From assembly GCA_949987705.1 (NCBI GenBank), contig OX465281.1, forward strand, positions 170,266,516 through 170,330,515: a stretch of DNA of 64,000 bases, given 5' to 3'. The notes below the pieces were generated by a model. The model did not search any database. It had not been told where the DNA came from and was given only the letters and a program-made list of their open reading frames with translations. The DNA comes from Thereva unica. Taxonomy: Eukaryota > Arthropoda > Insecta > Diptera > Therevidae. This document shows, piece by piece, positions 32,882 through 44,965 of this stretch (its first letter is position 1; every line of letters begins with the position of its first letter). The position numbers and the translations under genes are program-made.

Positions 32882-34640
32882 TCATAAATAGCTCCACAGC
32901 CTGTTATTGGCCTTGGCTTCGTGCAACATCCTCCTCCAGAACTGTCGGTCCTTGGCTTGAAGTCTCCAATTTCTTATACCTAGGGTTCGTAGATCTTCTT
33001 CTACGCTGTCTATATATCTCTTTTTTGGACGTCCCGTACCTCTGTGTCCGTCTGGTTTCTTGTTCATAATAATTTTTGTTATGCTGTCGTCACTGCTACG
33101 TTCAACATGTCCTGCCCATCGGATTCTGTTAATTTTTATAGTTTTTATGATGTTTGGATCTTTATACAACTGATACAATTCGTGATTGTATCTTCTCCTC
33201 CAAACACCGTTTTCGTTGATTCCTCCATATATAGTGCGCAGGATTTTTCTTTCGAAGCACCCTAGGAGGTGTTCTTCGTTACTTCTTAATGTCCAGGTTT
33301 CGGATCCATACAGTAGTATTGGCCTTATAAGAGTTCTGTACAGTTTTACTTTAGTGCTTCTTGATATGTTCCTTGATAAGAAATGTTTACGTAGCCCAAA
33401 GTAGCATCTGTTTCCCAGCGCTAATCTCCTTTTAACTTCTAATGGCGTGTCGTTGTCTTTTAAAATTAGCGTCCCTAGATATATAAATTCTTTTACTGCT
33501 TCGATGTTGTATGTATCAATTGTCATATTTTGGCGATCATTACGTCGTTTGGAGATGCACATATATTTCGTTTTCTCTTCATTAATTGCTAGTCCGAATT
33601 TCTTTGCTGCTCTTTCTAGCGATATGAAGGCTTCTTTCATTGCTACGGGGGATCTGGCTAGTATTACGATGTCGACAGCGTACGCCAATATTTGTACCGA
33701 CTTGTTGAAAATACTGCCCGCGGTGTTAATTCCCGCGTCTCTTATCACTTTTCCCATAGCTACGTTAAATAGTAAGCACGATAGGGCATCTCCTTGTCTT
33801 AGTCCTACTGTGGCGTTGAATGGTTCTGATAGCTCTCCTTCAATTCTTATTCTGCATAATACCCTTTCATTGTCATTTTGGTCAAATTTACGAGGTGTTT
33901 GGGGAATCTTAGGTACTCCATAGCTTTGCATAATTCTTCACATTTTATTTTATCATAGGCCTTTCTGAAGTCTATGAATAGCGAATGTATGTTTATGTTA
34001 AATTCATTCGCCTTTTCTAGGACCTGCCTAAGAGTGAAAATATGGTCTGTGGTAGATCTTCCGGGACGGAAACCGCTTTGATAGTTTCCCAGAGCTTCTT
34101 TTGCGTAAGGCTGCAGTTTAACGTATAAAATATTTGAAAATACTTTATATGCTACGTTCAGTAGAGTTATGCCTCTATAGTTACGGCAGTTTAGCTGATT
34201 TCCTTTTTTATGTATAGGGCACACAATGCCCTCGCTCCATTCTGATGGTATTTGTTTCTGGGTCCATATTAGTGTTACGATTTCATGCAGGCTTAATATT
34301 ACGTTTCCACCTCCTTTTTTTAATACCTCTGCTACAATGTTATCTTTGCCCGCAGATTTGTTGTTTTTTAGTTTTTTCACTGGGTCTTGTACGTCTTCTG
34401 ATGTAGGCATATCTCCCGCTAGTTCTTCTGCTACTTCCACGTTTTCTGTTGGCGGTTGCTCCTCATCTCCAGCTAGCAGTTCTTTGAAGTGTTTGCACTA
34501 GTTCTTTGGTGCTTAAGATTTCCCCATTCTTATTTTTGCACATAGTTACTCTGGGCTTGAAGCCGACTCGGTGCTCATTTACTTTTTTATATAGTTGCAT
34601 GACGTCGTTTCGGCTGTTCGCTTCTATTCGATAACCTAAT
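32882..34640 (-). pseudogene. Non-LTR reverse transcriptase pseudogene with YAVD active site
   Basis: Minus-strand RT lacking endonuclease. Upstream linker VMQLYKKVNEHRVGFKPRV, then KSAGKDNIVAEVLKKGG, NYRGITLLNVAYKVFSNIL, FIDFRKAYDKI, LRQGDALSCLLFN and a C-terminal GSETWTLR ... RWAGHVERS ... GRPKKRYID region typical of RTE-type proteins. The catalytic box reads LAYAVDIVIL; the second position of the expected Y-x-D-D is Val-Asp, so one Asp is lost. Frameshifts near 34500 and 33900 also break it. The 5' end is truncated at about 34640. The 3' end has ATG-type trinucleotide repeats just after the stop. Confidence 0.8.
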
Positions 34641-35358
34641 ACAAATAATACCTACTTTAAAAATAATCTATATACATATATGTATGTATGTATATAAAAA
34701 TGAATATTTGTTTTGTATGTAATCGAGGTTTGAAATATGAAATGACTGTTTGGGAGCTGTTTGTGTGCAATAGCGCTTGAAAAATTATTTTTCGATATTC
34801 CTATTGAGGATTTTTTTTGTATTCGCATAAAATATATATGATTTGTATACGAAATCGGTTTGTTTTTTAAATGAAAACTAGTTGGGATGTGGGTTCGACC
34901 CTTTCGGTTCACACGATCAACTTCCCAGTATGATGGAAGGAAGCTCTTTGAAATTACGATAAGAATATTAAATCCGCAATGCTTTTCTAAAGAACTTTTT
35001 TTTGTTGAACAGTAGCAAACAGACATGTCCCTGGCACTTCGTTCGCTACACTATAAAGCGAATTCATTTTGAGCGTGTTGACGAGCTGATGATATACTGC
35101 AATGGTAAAAACTTTATTTTCAATTCGAACGATTTCAGGAGATAGTACCAAAATTAATCATTGTAACGGATTTGTCAAACTTGTCCGAAAAGGCAAGTCA
35201 TGTTTCGTCATGTTTGTAATGGCTAACGTATTTGTTGAATGGTTTTTAAAGAAAACTCGGATTTTGACGAGTGATGACTCTTTGGGAAGCTATTGCTCGG
35301 CTGAATCCATAAAAGTGAACTTCATTTTGAACGGTTGTCATTCCAACGCTTCGATCGG
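34641..35358. other. No gene seen; segment related to the TTAA element
   Basis: AT-rich. At 34876-34935 the block AACTAGTTGGGATGTGGGTT to AACTTCCCAGTATGATGG matches, inverted, 19095-19155 inside the TTAA element, so a fragment of that family is present. The insertion point of the mag-like LTR (TCGATCGG) follows. Confidence 0.5.
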
Positions 35359-35483
35359 TGTAATGATTAACACAAGTTGTAGTTTTCACTGTCTGTTTAT
35401 TCATAATGCCTTGATGAAGTCGCTTTGACTTCATGCGTAACGGGAGTCGATCAGGAGAAAGAGATCATACAATCATCTCTACA
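35359..35483 (-). repeat. mag-like element 3' LTR, duplicated copy (125 bp)
   Basis: Starts TGTAATGATTAACAC and ends CATCTCTACA on the plus strand, so TG...CA on either strand. It is preceded by ATCGG and followed by TCTCCCCTTTTAAC, which on the minus strand is the polypurine tract. Identical to 40461-40585 and nearly so to 53250-53374. Confidence 0.85.
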
Positions 35484-35740
35484 TCTCCCCTTTTAACTCT
35501 GTACATTCAAGTATACAAATCTTAGTTTTATCTATAATTTGTTGCTCAAGTTATTCTAACTTAAATTAAATATAATAAAATTCAAATCAATCTATGTAAT
35601 ATAAATTCAACTGAATTTAAATATAATAAAATTCAAATTAATCTATATAATACGAATTCAAAAACAGTTACCAAAATTCAAGTTTATAGCTAAATCCATT
35701 CATTTTTAATTAATTGTTAATATTTAAGATCTGTCAATAT
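35484..35740 (-). other. Polypurine tract and 3' untranslated part of the mag-like element
   Basis: On the minus strand AAAAGGGGAGA lies directly before the LTR (35484-35495). The rest is AT-rich with short AATTCAA repeats and no gene. Confidence 0.65.
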
Positions 35741-36145
35741 TCACTTCCAAATGTTGTAGGAGCTCCGTCTTATTACTTTTCCATCGCAGGTTTCAATCCA
35801 GTAGGATCTAGGTGTCTCACTTTTCCCAACGATTGTAGCTGACTTCCATATTTTGGTGTCTTTAATCCATACTTTCTCCCCTTTTACAAAATGTTCTTTA
35901 TGTCGTGCTGTTTTGTCGTAATATTGTTTATTTTTGTTGTTATTTGATTCAAGTACTGGAATCATCTCATTGCTTATACGAGCATTTCTATGAATATTTA
36001 TTTTCCCTGGAATTACTGACCTCGTTTGCCTGTTCATCAATAATTCTGTCGGTGCATATTTAGAGTTCTTTATGGGTGTGTTCCTATACTCCAGAAGAGC
36101 TAACCGTAGACTCGTTTTAGTTTCCATACACTTTTGTATTAGTTT
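35741..36145 (-). pseudogene. pol: mag-like integrase C-terminal part, duplicated copy
   Basis: KCMETKTSLRLALLEYRNTP and YAPTELLMNRQTRSVIP are typical of the end of the integrase core in mag/K02A2.6-type Gypsy elements; WIKDTKIWKSATIVGKSETP is the C-terminal barrel. The upstream codons are replaced by the Osvaldo-like LTR from 36146, so only the 3' part is here. Identical in content to 40843-41247. Confidence 0.75.
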
Positions 36146-36438
36146 TGTAATAGCATAATGGCGCGATAGAATATTGGGCGCCACTTATGCGAGGTATTAC
36201 CCCCTTAGCCATAAGCCCGGAAAAGCATGACCAAGGAGTCAATACCATACATACGAAATGGAAAAAAATTCCGGAACTCCTACGCCGGCCACACGGAGTT
36301 ATCTAGCTCGCCGGAGGGGTCGAGGGGTGTGTGGCCGGGCCTTAGCGCGGTTGGTTCACCACTTACCTGTGACTAGGCAAATTCCTCTTCAGTTCCACTC
36401 ATCACTCGGGCCTCGCCTGAGCCGTGTCATGGCAATCC
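36146..36438 (-). repeat. Partial Osvaldo-like LTR in duplication copy 1
   Basis: First 293 bp (TGTAATAGCATAATGGCGCG to CATGGCAATCC) of the LTR seen whole at 50120-51926, cut by the duplication joint. GC-rich, unlike its surroundings. Confidence 0.85.
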
Positions 36439-37979
36439 TTACAATGGATGAGCACCGGCTGCTAGGGAGCACATACAGGCTCACGACGGCTAAACTTGAT
36501 CAAAAGATTTAAATGGCCGAGTGCTGAGCAGTACATATTGGCATACGACGGTAAATTTGAACCAAACAAAGAATCTTCATAAAATGTATTGTTGAATGTG
36601 CTTAATGGGAACATGATCATTTTCGTTGTGTACAATCGTCTTTTGGAGTGTTCAAGAGAAACAAGCTCGCCAGACGTGGGTTTGTTTTTAAGGAAGTGTG
36701 TTGTACAAGCTGCTGTTGGTTTCTGTTTTAGTGGGAAATGTTCTTATTTAGCCGCACATGCCCAACGACTTTATTTTAATCAAGGTTGGTGTTCGCCCGT
36801 TGTTAGGCCATCTAAGGTACCGTCGTCGTCGGCGAAACTTCGCGCAAATTGCGTGAACACAGAAAATATGATAATGGTAAGATAAGGCGGTATTATGCGC
36901 TAGTTCGTAAAAGCAAGTGGAAAGAAACAATTTATAGTTTTGATGCTACTTTTCCCATCTATAGAATAGTTTATCTATGGTATTATGAACAAATGGTATT
37001 CCACATCCCACAGTAATTTGTTAATCTATTCCTGGGAAAACGAAAACCTTTTATTCAAAAATAAAGAAAAATAACGCACGTACATGCTTCCAATATAAAT
37101 ATGCAAATTGCAATCAATGCGCCGTCCAGTCCGGTCATAAATATTTAAAGTTCCGATTAAGTTCCGTTTATTACAAAACCGCGCAATAATTGGCTTTTTC
37201 GGAGGACAAGCCGGTTTTGTTTTTGTAAATTAAGCCCATCTACTTGGCAGATTGAGTGCGCGAAGTATAGAAACCTCTATAAGTCTCTTTTATGTTTAAA
37301 CTAAAAAGAAGAAAATAAATAGATTCTCTTATACCTCTCTCAGTTGAATTCACAAGCAGGATTGGAGAGCTATGACACTTCCGAGGATACTCGTGTGGCT
37401 CTCAAAGGCTGCTATTGCCCGGCACTGGTTTATTGCTGGAAACTGAAGACAATAGTGGAAAGAGGACGTATAATAAAGTGCCCTTGTGCGATGACTTTTA
37501 CGTTTTTCCAATCACAAACTTTGTTTATATCCTGTACATATCCGGCGTTGCATGTTATCTTGTACTTTGGAGGTGTTATCATGTAATAACTAAATAAATT
37601 AACACATTACTGGATCTCGGCAGCACCCCTTGGGATATTACCCCCTCGGGCCGTCGCCCGGGTTCGCCACCTAAAGCCGGTACTGCTCCTACGCATAATA
37701 TTGAAAGTAATTTTTACTTTTGAGAGACCGTCTGTCCGTCCGCCTGTCCGTCTGTCTGTCCATCCGTCTGGGCCCGTCTCTTCTCGTCTGTACTGAACGC
37801 ATTTATTTAGGGAGCTGACATTTTTTACACGGCGCTTTCAAAAAATAGTAAATACTTTCATTTTCGTCTAGCCGTCATTGGTCCAATTATAACTATTCTT
37901 CTTGTTATATTAAGATTGTAGATTTGAGTCTGAAAAGGGGTTAATCACATCACAATTTTTTTAGCTTTTTCGATCATCA

Positions 37980-39742
37980 TCATAAATAGCTCCACAGCCT
38001 GTTATTGGCCTTGGCTTCGTGCAACATCCTCCTCCAAAACTGTCGGTCCTTGGCTTGAAGTCTCCAATTTCTTATACCTAGGGTTCGTAGATCTTCTTCT
38101 ACGCTGTCTATATATCTCTTTTTTGGACGTCCCGTACCTCTGTGTCCGTCTGGTTTCTTGTTCATAATAATTTTTGTTATGCTGTCGTCACTGCTACGTT
38201 CAACATGTCCTGCCCATCGGATTCTGTTAATTTTTATAGTTTTTATGATGTTTGGATCTTTATACAACTGATACAATTCGTGATTGTATCTTCTCCTCCA
38301 AACACCGTTTTCGTTGATTCCTCCATATATAGTGCGCAGGATTTTTCTTTCGAAGCACCCTAGGAGGTGTTCTTCGTTACTTCTTAATGTCCAGGTTTCG
38401 GATCCATACAGTAGTATTGGCCTTATAAGAGTTCTGTACAGTTTTACTTTAGTGCTTCTTGATATGTTCCTTGATAAGAAATGTTTACGTAGCCCAAAGT
38501 AGCATCTGTTTCCCAGCGCTAATCTCCTTTTAACTTCTAATGGCGTGTCGTTGTCTTTTAAAATTAGCGTCCCTAGATATATAAATTCTTTTACTGCTTC
38601 GATGTTGTATGTATCAATTGTCATATTTTGGCGATCATTACGTCGTTTGGAGATGCACATATATTTCGTTTTCTCTTCATTAATTGCTAGTCCGAATTTC
38701 TTTGCTGCTCTTTCTAGCGATATGAAGGCTTCTTTCATTGCTACGGGGGATCTGGCTACCTAGTATTACGATGTCGACAGCGTACGCCAATATTTGTACC
38801 GACTTGTTGAAAATACTGCCCGCGGTGTTAATTCCCGCGTCTCTTATCACTTTTCCCATAGCTACGTTAAATAGTAAGCACGATAGGGCATCTCCTTGTC
38901 TTAGTCCTACTGTGGCGTTGAATGGTTCTGATAGCTCTCCTTCAATTCTTATTCTGCATAATACCCTTTCATTGTCATTTTGGTCAAATTTACGAGGTGT
39001 TTGGGGAATCTTAGGTACTCCATAGCTTTGCATAATTCTTCACATTTTATTTTATCATAGGCCTTTCTGAAGTCTATGAATAGCGAATGTATGTTTATGT
39101 TAAATTCATTCGCCTTTTCTAGGACCTGCCTAAGAGTGAAAATATGGTCTGTGGTAGATCTTCCGGGACGGAAACCGCTTTGATAGTTTCCCAGAGCTTC
39201 TTTTGCGTAAGGCTGCAGTTTAACGTATAAAATATTTGAAAATACTTTATATGCTACGTTCAGTAGAGTTATGCCTCTATAGTTACGGCAGTTTAGCTGA
39301 TCTCCTTTTTTATGTATAGGGCACACAATGCCCTCGCTCCATTCTGATGGTATTTGTTTCTGGGTCCATATTAGTGTTACGATTTCATGCAGGCTTAATA
39401 TTACGTTTCCACCTCCTTTTTTTAATACCTCTGCTACAATGTTATCTTTGCCCGCAGATTTGTTGTTTTTTAGTTTTTTCACTGCGTCTTGTACGTCTTC
39501 TGATGTAGGCATATCTCCCGCTAGTTCTTCTGCTACTTCCACGTTTTCTGTTGGCGGTTGCTCCTCATCTCCAGCTAGCAGTTCTTTGAAGTGTTTGCAC
39601 TAGTTCTTTGGTGCTTAAGATTTCCCCATTCTTATTTTTGCACATAGTTACTCTGGGCTTGAAGCCGACTCGGTGCTCATTTACTTTTTTATATAGTTGC
39701 ATGACGTCGTTTCGGCTGTTCGCTTCTATTCGATAACCTAAT
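37980..39742 (-). pseudogene. YAVD reverse transcriptase pseudogene, second copy
   Basis: Same as 32882-34640, including the YAVD change and both older frameshifts. A 4-bp insertion at about 38757 (GGCTACCTAGT against GGCTAGT) adds a further frameshift just after YAVDIVIL. Small changes such as DQLNC for NQLNC and VQDAV for VQDPV separate the copies. Confidence 0.8.
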
Positions 39743-40460
39743 ACAAATAATACCTACTTTAAAAATAATCTATATACATATATGTATGTATGTATATAAA
39801 AATGAATATTTGTTTTGTATGTAATCGAGGTTTGAAATATGAAATGACTGTTTGGGAGCTGTTTGTGTGCAATAGCGCTTGAAAAATTATTTTTCGATAT
39901 TCCTATTGAGGATTTTTTTTGTATTCGCATAAAATATATATGATTTGTATACGAAATCGGGTTGTTTTTTAAATGAAAACTAGTTGGGATGTGGGTTCGA
40001 CCCTTTCGGTTCACACGATCAACTTCCCAGTATGATGGAAGGAAGCTCTTTGAAATTACGATAAGAATATTAAATCCGCAATGCTTTTCTAAAGAACTTT
40101 TTTTTGTTGAACAGTAGCAAACAGACATGTCCCTGGCACTTCATTCGCTACACTATAAAGCGAATTCATTTTGAGCGTGTTGACGAGCTGATGATATACT
40201 GCAATGGTAAAAACTTTATTTTCAATTCGAACGATTTCAGGAGATAGTACCAAAATTAATCATTGTAACGGATTTGTCAAACTTGTCCGAAAAGGCAAGT
40301 CATGTTTCGTCATGTTTGTAATGGCTAACGTATTTGTTGAATGGTTTTTAAAGAAAACTCGGATTTTGACGAGTGATGACTCTTTGGGAAGCTATTGCTC
40401 GGCTGAATCCATAAAAGTGAACTTCATTTTGAACGGTTGTCATTCCAACGCTTCGATCGG
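39743..40460. other. No gene seen (duplicate of 34641-35358)
   Basis: Same AT-rich segment, ending in TTCGATCGG before the LTR. ATCGG at 40456-40460 is the left TSD of the mag-like element. Confidence 0.5.
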
Positions 40461-40585
40461 TGTAATGATTAACACAAGTTGTAGTTTTCACTGTCTGTTT
40501 ATTCATAATGCCTTGATGAAGTCGCTTTGACTTCATGCGTAACGGGAGTCGATCAGGAGAAAGAGATCATACAATCATCTCTACA
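40461..40585 (-). repeat. mag-like element 3' LTR (125 bp)
   Basis: TGTAATGATTAACAC to CATCTCTACA, preceded by TSD ATCGG and followed by the complement of the polypurine tract. Short for a Gypsy LTR. Confidence 0.88.
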
Positions 40586-40842
40586 TCTCCCCTTTTAACT
40601 CTGTACATTCAAGTATACAAATCTTAGTTTTATCTATAATTTGTTGCTCAAGTTATTCTAACTTAAATTAAATATAATAAAATTCAAATCAATCTATGTA
40701 ATATAAATTCAACTGAATTTAAATATAATAAAATTCAAATTAATCTATATAATACGAATTCAAAAACAGTTACCAAAATTCAAGTTTATAGCTAAATCCA
40801 TTCATTTTTAATTAATTGTTAATATTTAAGATCTGTCAATAT

Positions 40843-41247
40843 TCACTTCCAAATGTTGTAGGAGCTCCGTCTTATTACTTTTCCATCGCAGGTTTCAATC
40901 CAGTAGGATCTAGGTGTCTCACTTTTCCCAACGATTGTAGCTGACTTCCATATTTTGGTGTCTTTAATCCATACTTTCTCCCCTTTTACAAAATGTTCTT
41001 TATGTCGTGCTGTTTTGTCGTAATATTGTTTATTTTTGTTGTTATTTGATTCAAGTACTGGAATCATCTCATTGCTTATACGAGCATTTCTATGAATATT
41101 TATTTTCCCTGGAATTACTGACCTCGTTTGCCTGTTCATCAATAATTCTGTCGGTGCATATTTAGAGTTCTTTATGGGTGTGTTCCTATACTCCAGAAGA
41201 GCTAACCGTAGACTCGTTTTAGTTTCCATACATTTTTGTATTAGTTT
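40843..41247 (-). pseudogene. pol: mag-like integrase C-terminal part
   Basis: Same sequence as 35741-36145. Its N-terminal side stops at GTTT (41244-41247), the TSD of the Osvaldo-like element. The codons that should precede it (VQIAKKL) lie at 51931-51955 on the far side of that insertion. The visible part covers the end of the catalytic core and the C-terminal domain, without the DDE residues. Confidence 0.78.
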
Positions 41248-44200
41248 TGTAATAGCATAATGGCGCGATAGAATATTGGGCGCCACTTATGCGAGGTATT
41301 ACCCCCTTAGCCATAAGCCCGGAAAAGCATGACCAAGGAGTCAATACCATACATACGAAATGGAAAAAAATTCCGGAACTCCTACGCCGGCCACACGGAG
41401 TTATCTAGCTCGCCGGAGGGGTCGAGGGGTGTGTGGCCGGGCCTTAGCGCGGTTGGTTCACCACTTACCTGTGACTAGGCAAATTCCTCTTCAGTTCCAC
41501 TCATCACTCGGGCCTCGTCTGAGCCGTGTCATGGCAATCCGTTTCCCTGACAGCTCATAGTTAGGGTAGAAATTTCTCAAGTGAGCTCATGATTTTCGAC
41601 GTTGAAAGCAAAATTAAAACCAAGCTGCAAAAAATAATCTACTTGGTAGGCTCAAGTCACGCCATGAATATTTTTGGAAAAAATTAATTTGTTTATGAAT
41701 AATGGTGGATTGAATATTTTGGCATCGATTGATTGTAAAATTATTTTCTCGTAAACGATACGATGAAAATTATTGAAAATTTGGGAAAATGATGTGAAAT
41801 AAATACGATTTACTTTAGTGTGCGGAACAACATAATTATTTATTACTGTTACTAATTTTTATCATTTTGTTATAAACAAATACTGATTTGGCCCTGTTCT
41901 CAATGCAATATTCGAAATTTTTTTCGAGGAGTGTAATCTATGAAGGATCACGATTAAAATACCGTTTCAAACTTTTTGTGATCGCTCTTCGGTTTGGTAA
42001 AAAATACTATTGTTTATAGTCCATTCAAAACCCCCTTGCGTTTTGAATGGACTATAAACAATAGTTCCATAATAACACCGTAAAGAAAATCGAACCCTAA
42101 AGGTTTTTGGGGTCGCTGATCACGAAAATCGAGGTCCCGCGGTCCTAAAATTAGGGCGTCACCCCTAAAAATGAAAAAATCACCCCTTTTTAGGAGGTTT
42201 TCGCGATTTGTTCAGTAATAATGAAAACTAATGCGATGAAATGCACTTTTTTTAATATTTATTTGCGAAGGTGGTTGATTTATACTAAATTAAGGCGATC
42301 TTTATGGTAAGGGGTACTCCTAAAGGGTTGAAACTACCCTTAAATCGGCCAAAAATGGGAAAAATTGTAAACATTTTTTTGTTCAAGTTTATGCTTCAAA
42401 TTCGATTGTGGGCGTACTGTCAGGCAAAAATAAATTATTTTCAACCCTTAAGGGGTTAAAACTATCCCTACTATAATAAAAACAACTTAATATAAAAAAA
42501 ATTGCAAACATTTTTTTTCCTTTTTGTTTGAAGTTTGGTTCAAAAGGTATTATCAGCAAATTAATTTTTTCAACTCTTAAGGGGGTAAAACTACCCCCAC
42601 ATTAAAATTGTAATTGGAACAAATTGAAATTTATTGCTTTCCATTAAAATTTTATATTTGATGAAATATTATTAAAACATTTGGAAAATTTTTAACCCTC
42701 TTGAAGGAGTTAAGCCTTAGGGGTACCCCTTACCATAAAGTTCGCCTTAATTCAGCATAAATCAACCACCTTCGCAAATAAATATTAAAAAAAGTGCATT
42801 TCATCGCATTAGTTTTCATTATTGCTAAACAAATCGCGAAAACCTCCTAAAAAGGGGTGATTTTTTCATTTTTAGGGGTGACGCCCTAATTTTAGGACCG
42901 CGGGACCTCGATTTTCGTGATCAGCGAACCCAAAAACCTTTAGGGTTCGATTTTCTTAACGGTGTTATTTTGGAACACCCCCCTCGCGTTTTGAGTGGAC
43001 TATAAACAATAGTATTTTTTACCAAACCGAAGAGCGATCACAAAAAGTTTGAAACGGTATTTTAATCGTGATCCTTCATAGATTACACTCCTCGAAAAAA
43101 ATTTCGAATATTGCATTGAGAACAGCGCCAAATCAGTATTTGTTTATAAAAAAATGATAAAAATTAGTAACAGTAATAAATAATTATGTTGTTCCGCACA
43201 CTAAAGTAAATCGTATTTATTTCACATCATTTTCCCAAATTTTCAATAATTTTCATCGTATCGTTTACGAGAAAATAATTTTACAATCAATCGATGCCAA
43301 AATATTCAATCCACCATTATTCATAAACAAATTAATTTTTTCCAAAAATATTCATGGCGTGACTTGAGCCTACCAAGTAGATTATTTTTTGCAGCTTGGT
43401 TTTAATTTTGCTTTCAACGTCGAAAATCATGAGCTCACTTGAGAAATTTCTACCCAGTATTGAAGACTATCAGCTTCAGGAAAAGGCACTATTTACGAAC
43501 CCTGAAAAGAAATGACACCCGCCCCAACCATTCCACAAAAAAATCTAACACACGGACATTATGTTTATAATCATTTAATAATTCTGTCCATCACAGGAAC
43601 AATAATTATGACAAACAACACAATGAATAATCATCAACCACGACAATAATTATAGATCCTTGTCAGATAGTAATTTAAACGATCAAGTTCAACTAAATTA
43701 ATATATCATTATTATAGGTACATAGGTATGAAGCTCAAGATAAAAAAAACGCGCAGTAGTGGCACCAATACTCCTCGTTTTGTACAAACGATATTACAAA
43801 CGACCGTGTAAACTAACGGAAGAACAAATTCCCGGAACCAACACAAGAAATAAACAACACCAGAATGAAGAATAGAACTACAAGGAGCAAAATAATTTCA
43901 TAAATACTTATAAATACGATTAACGTTAATACTAACTACATTCAAAATTGTTATTTGATAATAAATAAAATCGTGACCTATTTTTTGTTTTTTTATTTTA
44001 TTTTGTATATTTTTGTGTGTGGGTGCTTTTTTTTTCTTTGTATTTAGTGTATATTTTTGTTGTTTTTTCTAAATTTGTGGCGTACTCACGAATAAAAGAG
44101 CATAATGTAACCAAAAAAAAACCTTACTAAGTGTTCTCTGCTTCGGCTCCTTGGTTATATAGCATCACATCAAGAGCCTCTCCTGCCTTATGCCGCAACG

Positions 44201-44965
44201 TTTCTTCTGATGCTAAAATTAATAAGAAAACTGTGCAGGCGGTAATTCCAGCAGCATTGGATAAAGTCACTCCCCAAGATGTTGAAAATGAATGGACAAA
44301 GGATCATCTATACTAGAATTAACAGGCGCTCCATCGGGCGAAGCCACTACTCCAGATGATGATGACGATGACTCCCTGCCACTAGAACCTATATTCCTTA
44401 ATACACTAGAGAAGGAACCGCAGTATTTATTAGATCTTACTTGAGCGGATCCGAGATTCGGCAACCTCTCAGCAGCCAAAAGTGCTTCGATATCGATGTA
44501 TAAAAACCTCTTGCAACTCCCGAACCTTCACCTTGATTGCCAAATTGGGTGTTCAGCTCTTCAAATGTTTGCACAAGCACACTGGCTCGACTTCGTTCAA
44601 TCTTTCCAATGTAAAATCTCGCTCTCTCGGCCCTCTCGTAATTTTTCCAGGTGTCGTCCAAAGCGTGTTCACTCTACCGGGAAACCGCGTAACTCGGAAA
44701 CGATTGAGCCCGGTTCTAGACCAACATCTTCCAGAAAAACTCTACCAAACAAGTCTAACGATAGTTTCCACCTTCCTTTTTTTAAGAACCAAAATCGTCT
44801 CTCTCAAAATATTTTTTTTCGTTTTTTTCCAAATTTTCTCGCATCCCCAGTTGTAATTTTCCCAATACCTCCAAAGTGATTTCAAAATAAATTTCCCATT
44901 ACCTGCAAGGTGATTTCAAAATAAATTTCCCCTTACCAAAATAAATGTTACCACCGACCGTTACA
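41248..44965 (-). repeat. Osvaldo-like 3' LTR, carrying a foldback insertion
   Basis: TGTAATAGCATAATGGCGCG to CCACCGACCGTTACA. Without the insertion at 41557-43455 it is about 1.8 kb and close to the other LTR, with small indels (for example ACCAACA at 44721 missing at 51691). Short frames inside recur in both LTRs and show no protein-like pattern, so none is annotated. Confidence 0.85.
41557..43455. mobile_element. Foldback element with 750-bp arms inside the LTR
   Basis: Arms of about 740 bp: GGGTAGAAATTTCTCAAGTG at 41564 onward is matched inverted up to 43453. A central loop of about 410 bp (42310-42720) has several TTAAGGGGTTAAAACTA-like lines. The other LTR has CTCATAGTATTGAAG uninterrupted at this site. 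Each arm holds the TCGAACCCTAAAGG/CGCTGATCACGAAAATCG block shared with 15385 and 16690, and a nested palindrome around TATAGTCCATTCAAAAC (about 42015-42060). No coding capacity. Confidence 0.85.

Larger units (their letters stand above)
31363..36438. repeat. Tandem duplication 2, first copy (5,076 bp)
   Basis: Repeated as 36439-41540 with only scattered single-base changes and two small indels. It contains an RT pseudogene, one LTR and integrase end of the mag-like element, and the first 293 bp of the Osvaldo-like LTR. CC at the joint is shared microhomology. Bases 31363-32881 of the unit hold no recognisable gene, only a GTCTGTCCGTCC tract near 32650. Confidence 0.92.
36439..41540. repeat. 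Tandem duplication 2, second copy (5,102 bp)
   Basis: Differs from copy 1 by an extra 22 bp near 37874 (around TGGTCCAATTATAAC), an extra 4 bp near 38757 and scattered substitutions. It runs on into the complete Osvaldo-like LTR, so this copy keeps the original right flank. Confidence 0.92.

Noticed and set aside
34652..35428. Open frames of 108-124 codons beside the mag-like LTR
   Set aside because: Low-complexity or LTR-overlapping translations without motifs; present twice only because of the duplication.
36258..36512. Arg-rich open frame in GC-rich DNA (also 41360, 50232)
   Set aside because: Lies wholly in the Osvaldo-like LTR and changes its C-terminus with whatever follows the LTR.
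44131..44879. Several open frames in the LTR, repeated at 51102-51851
   Set aside because: They shift frame between the two LTR copies through small indels, so they are not maintained as protein.
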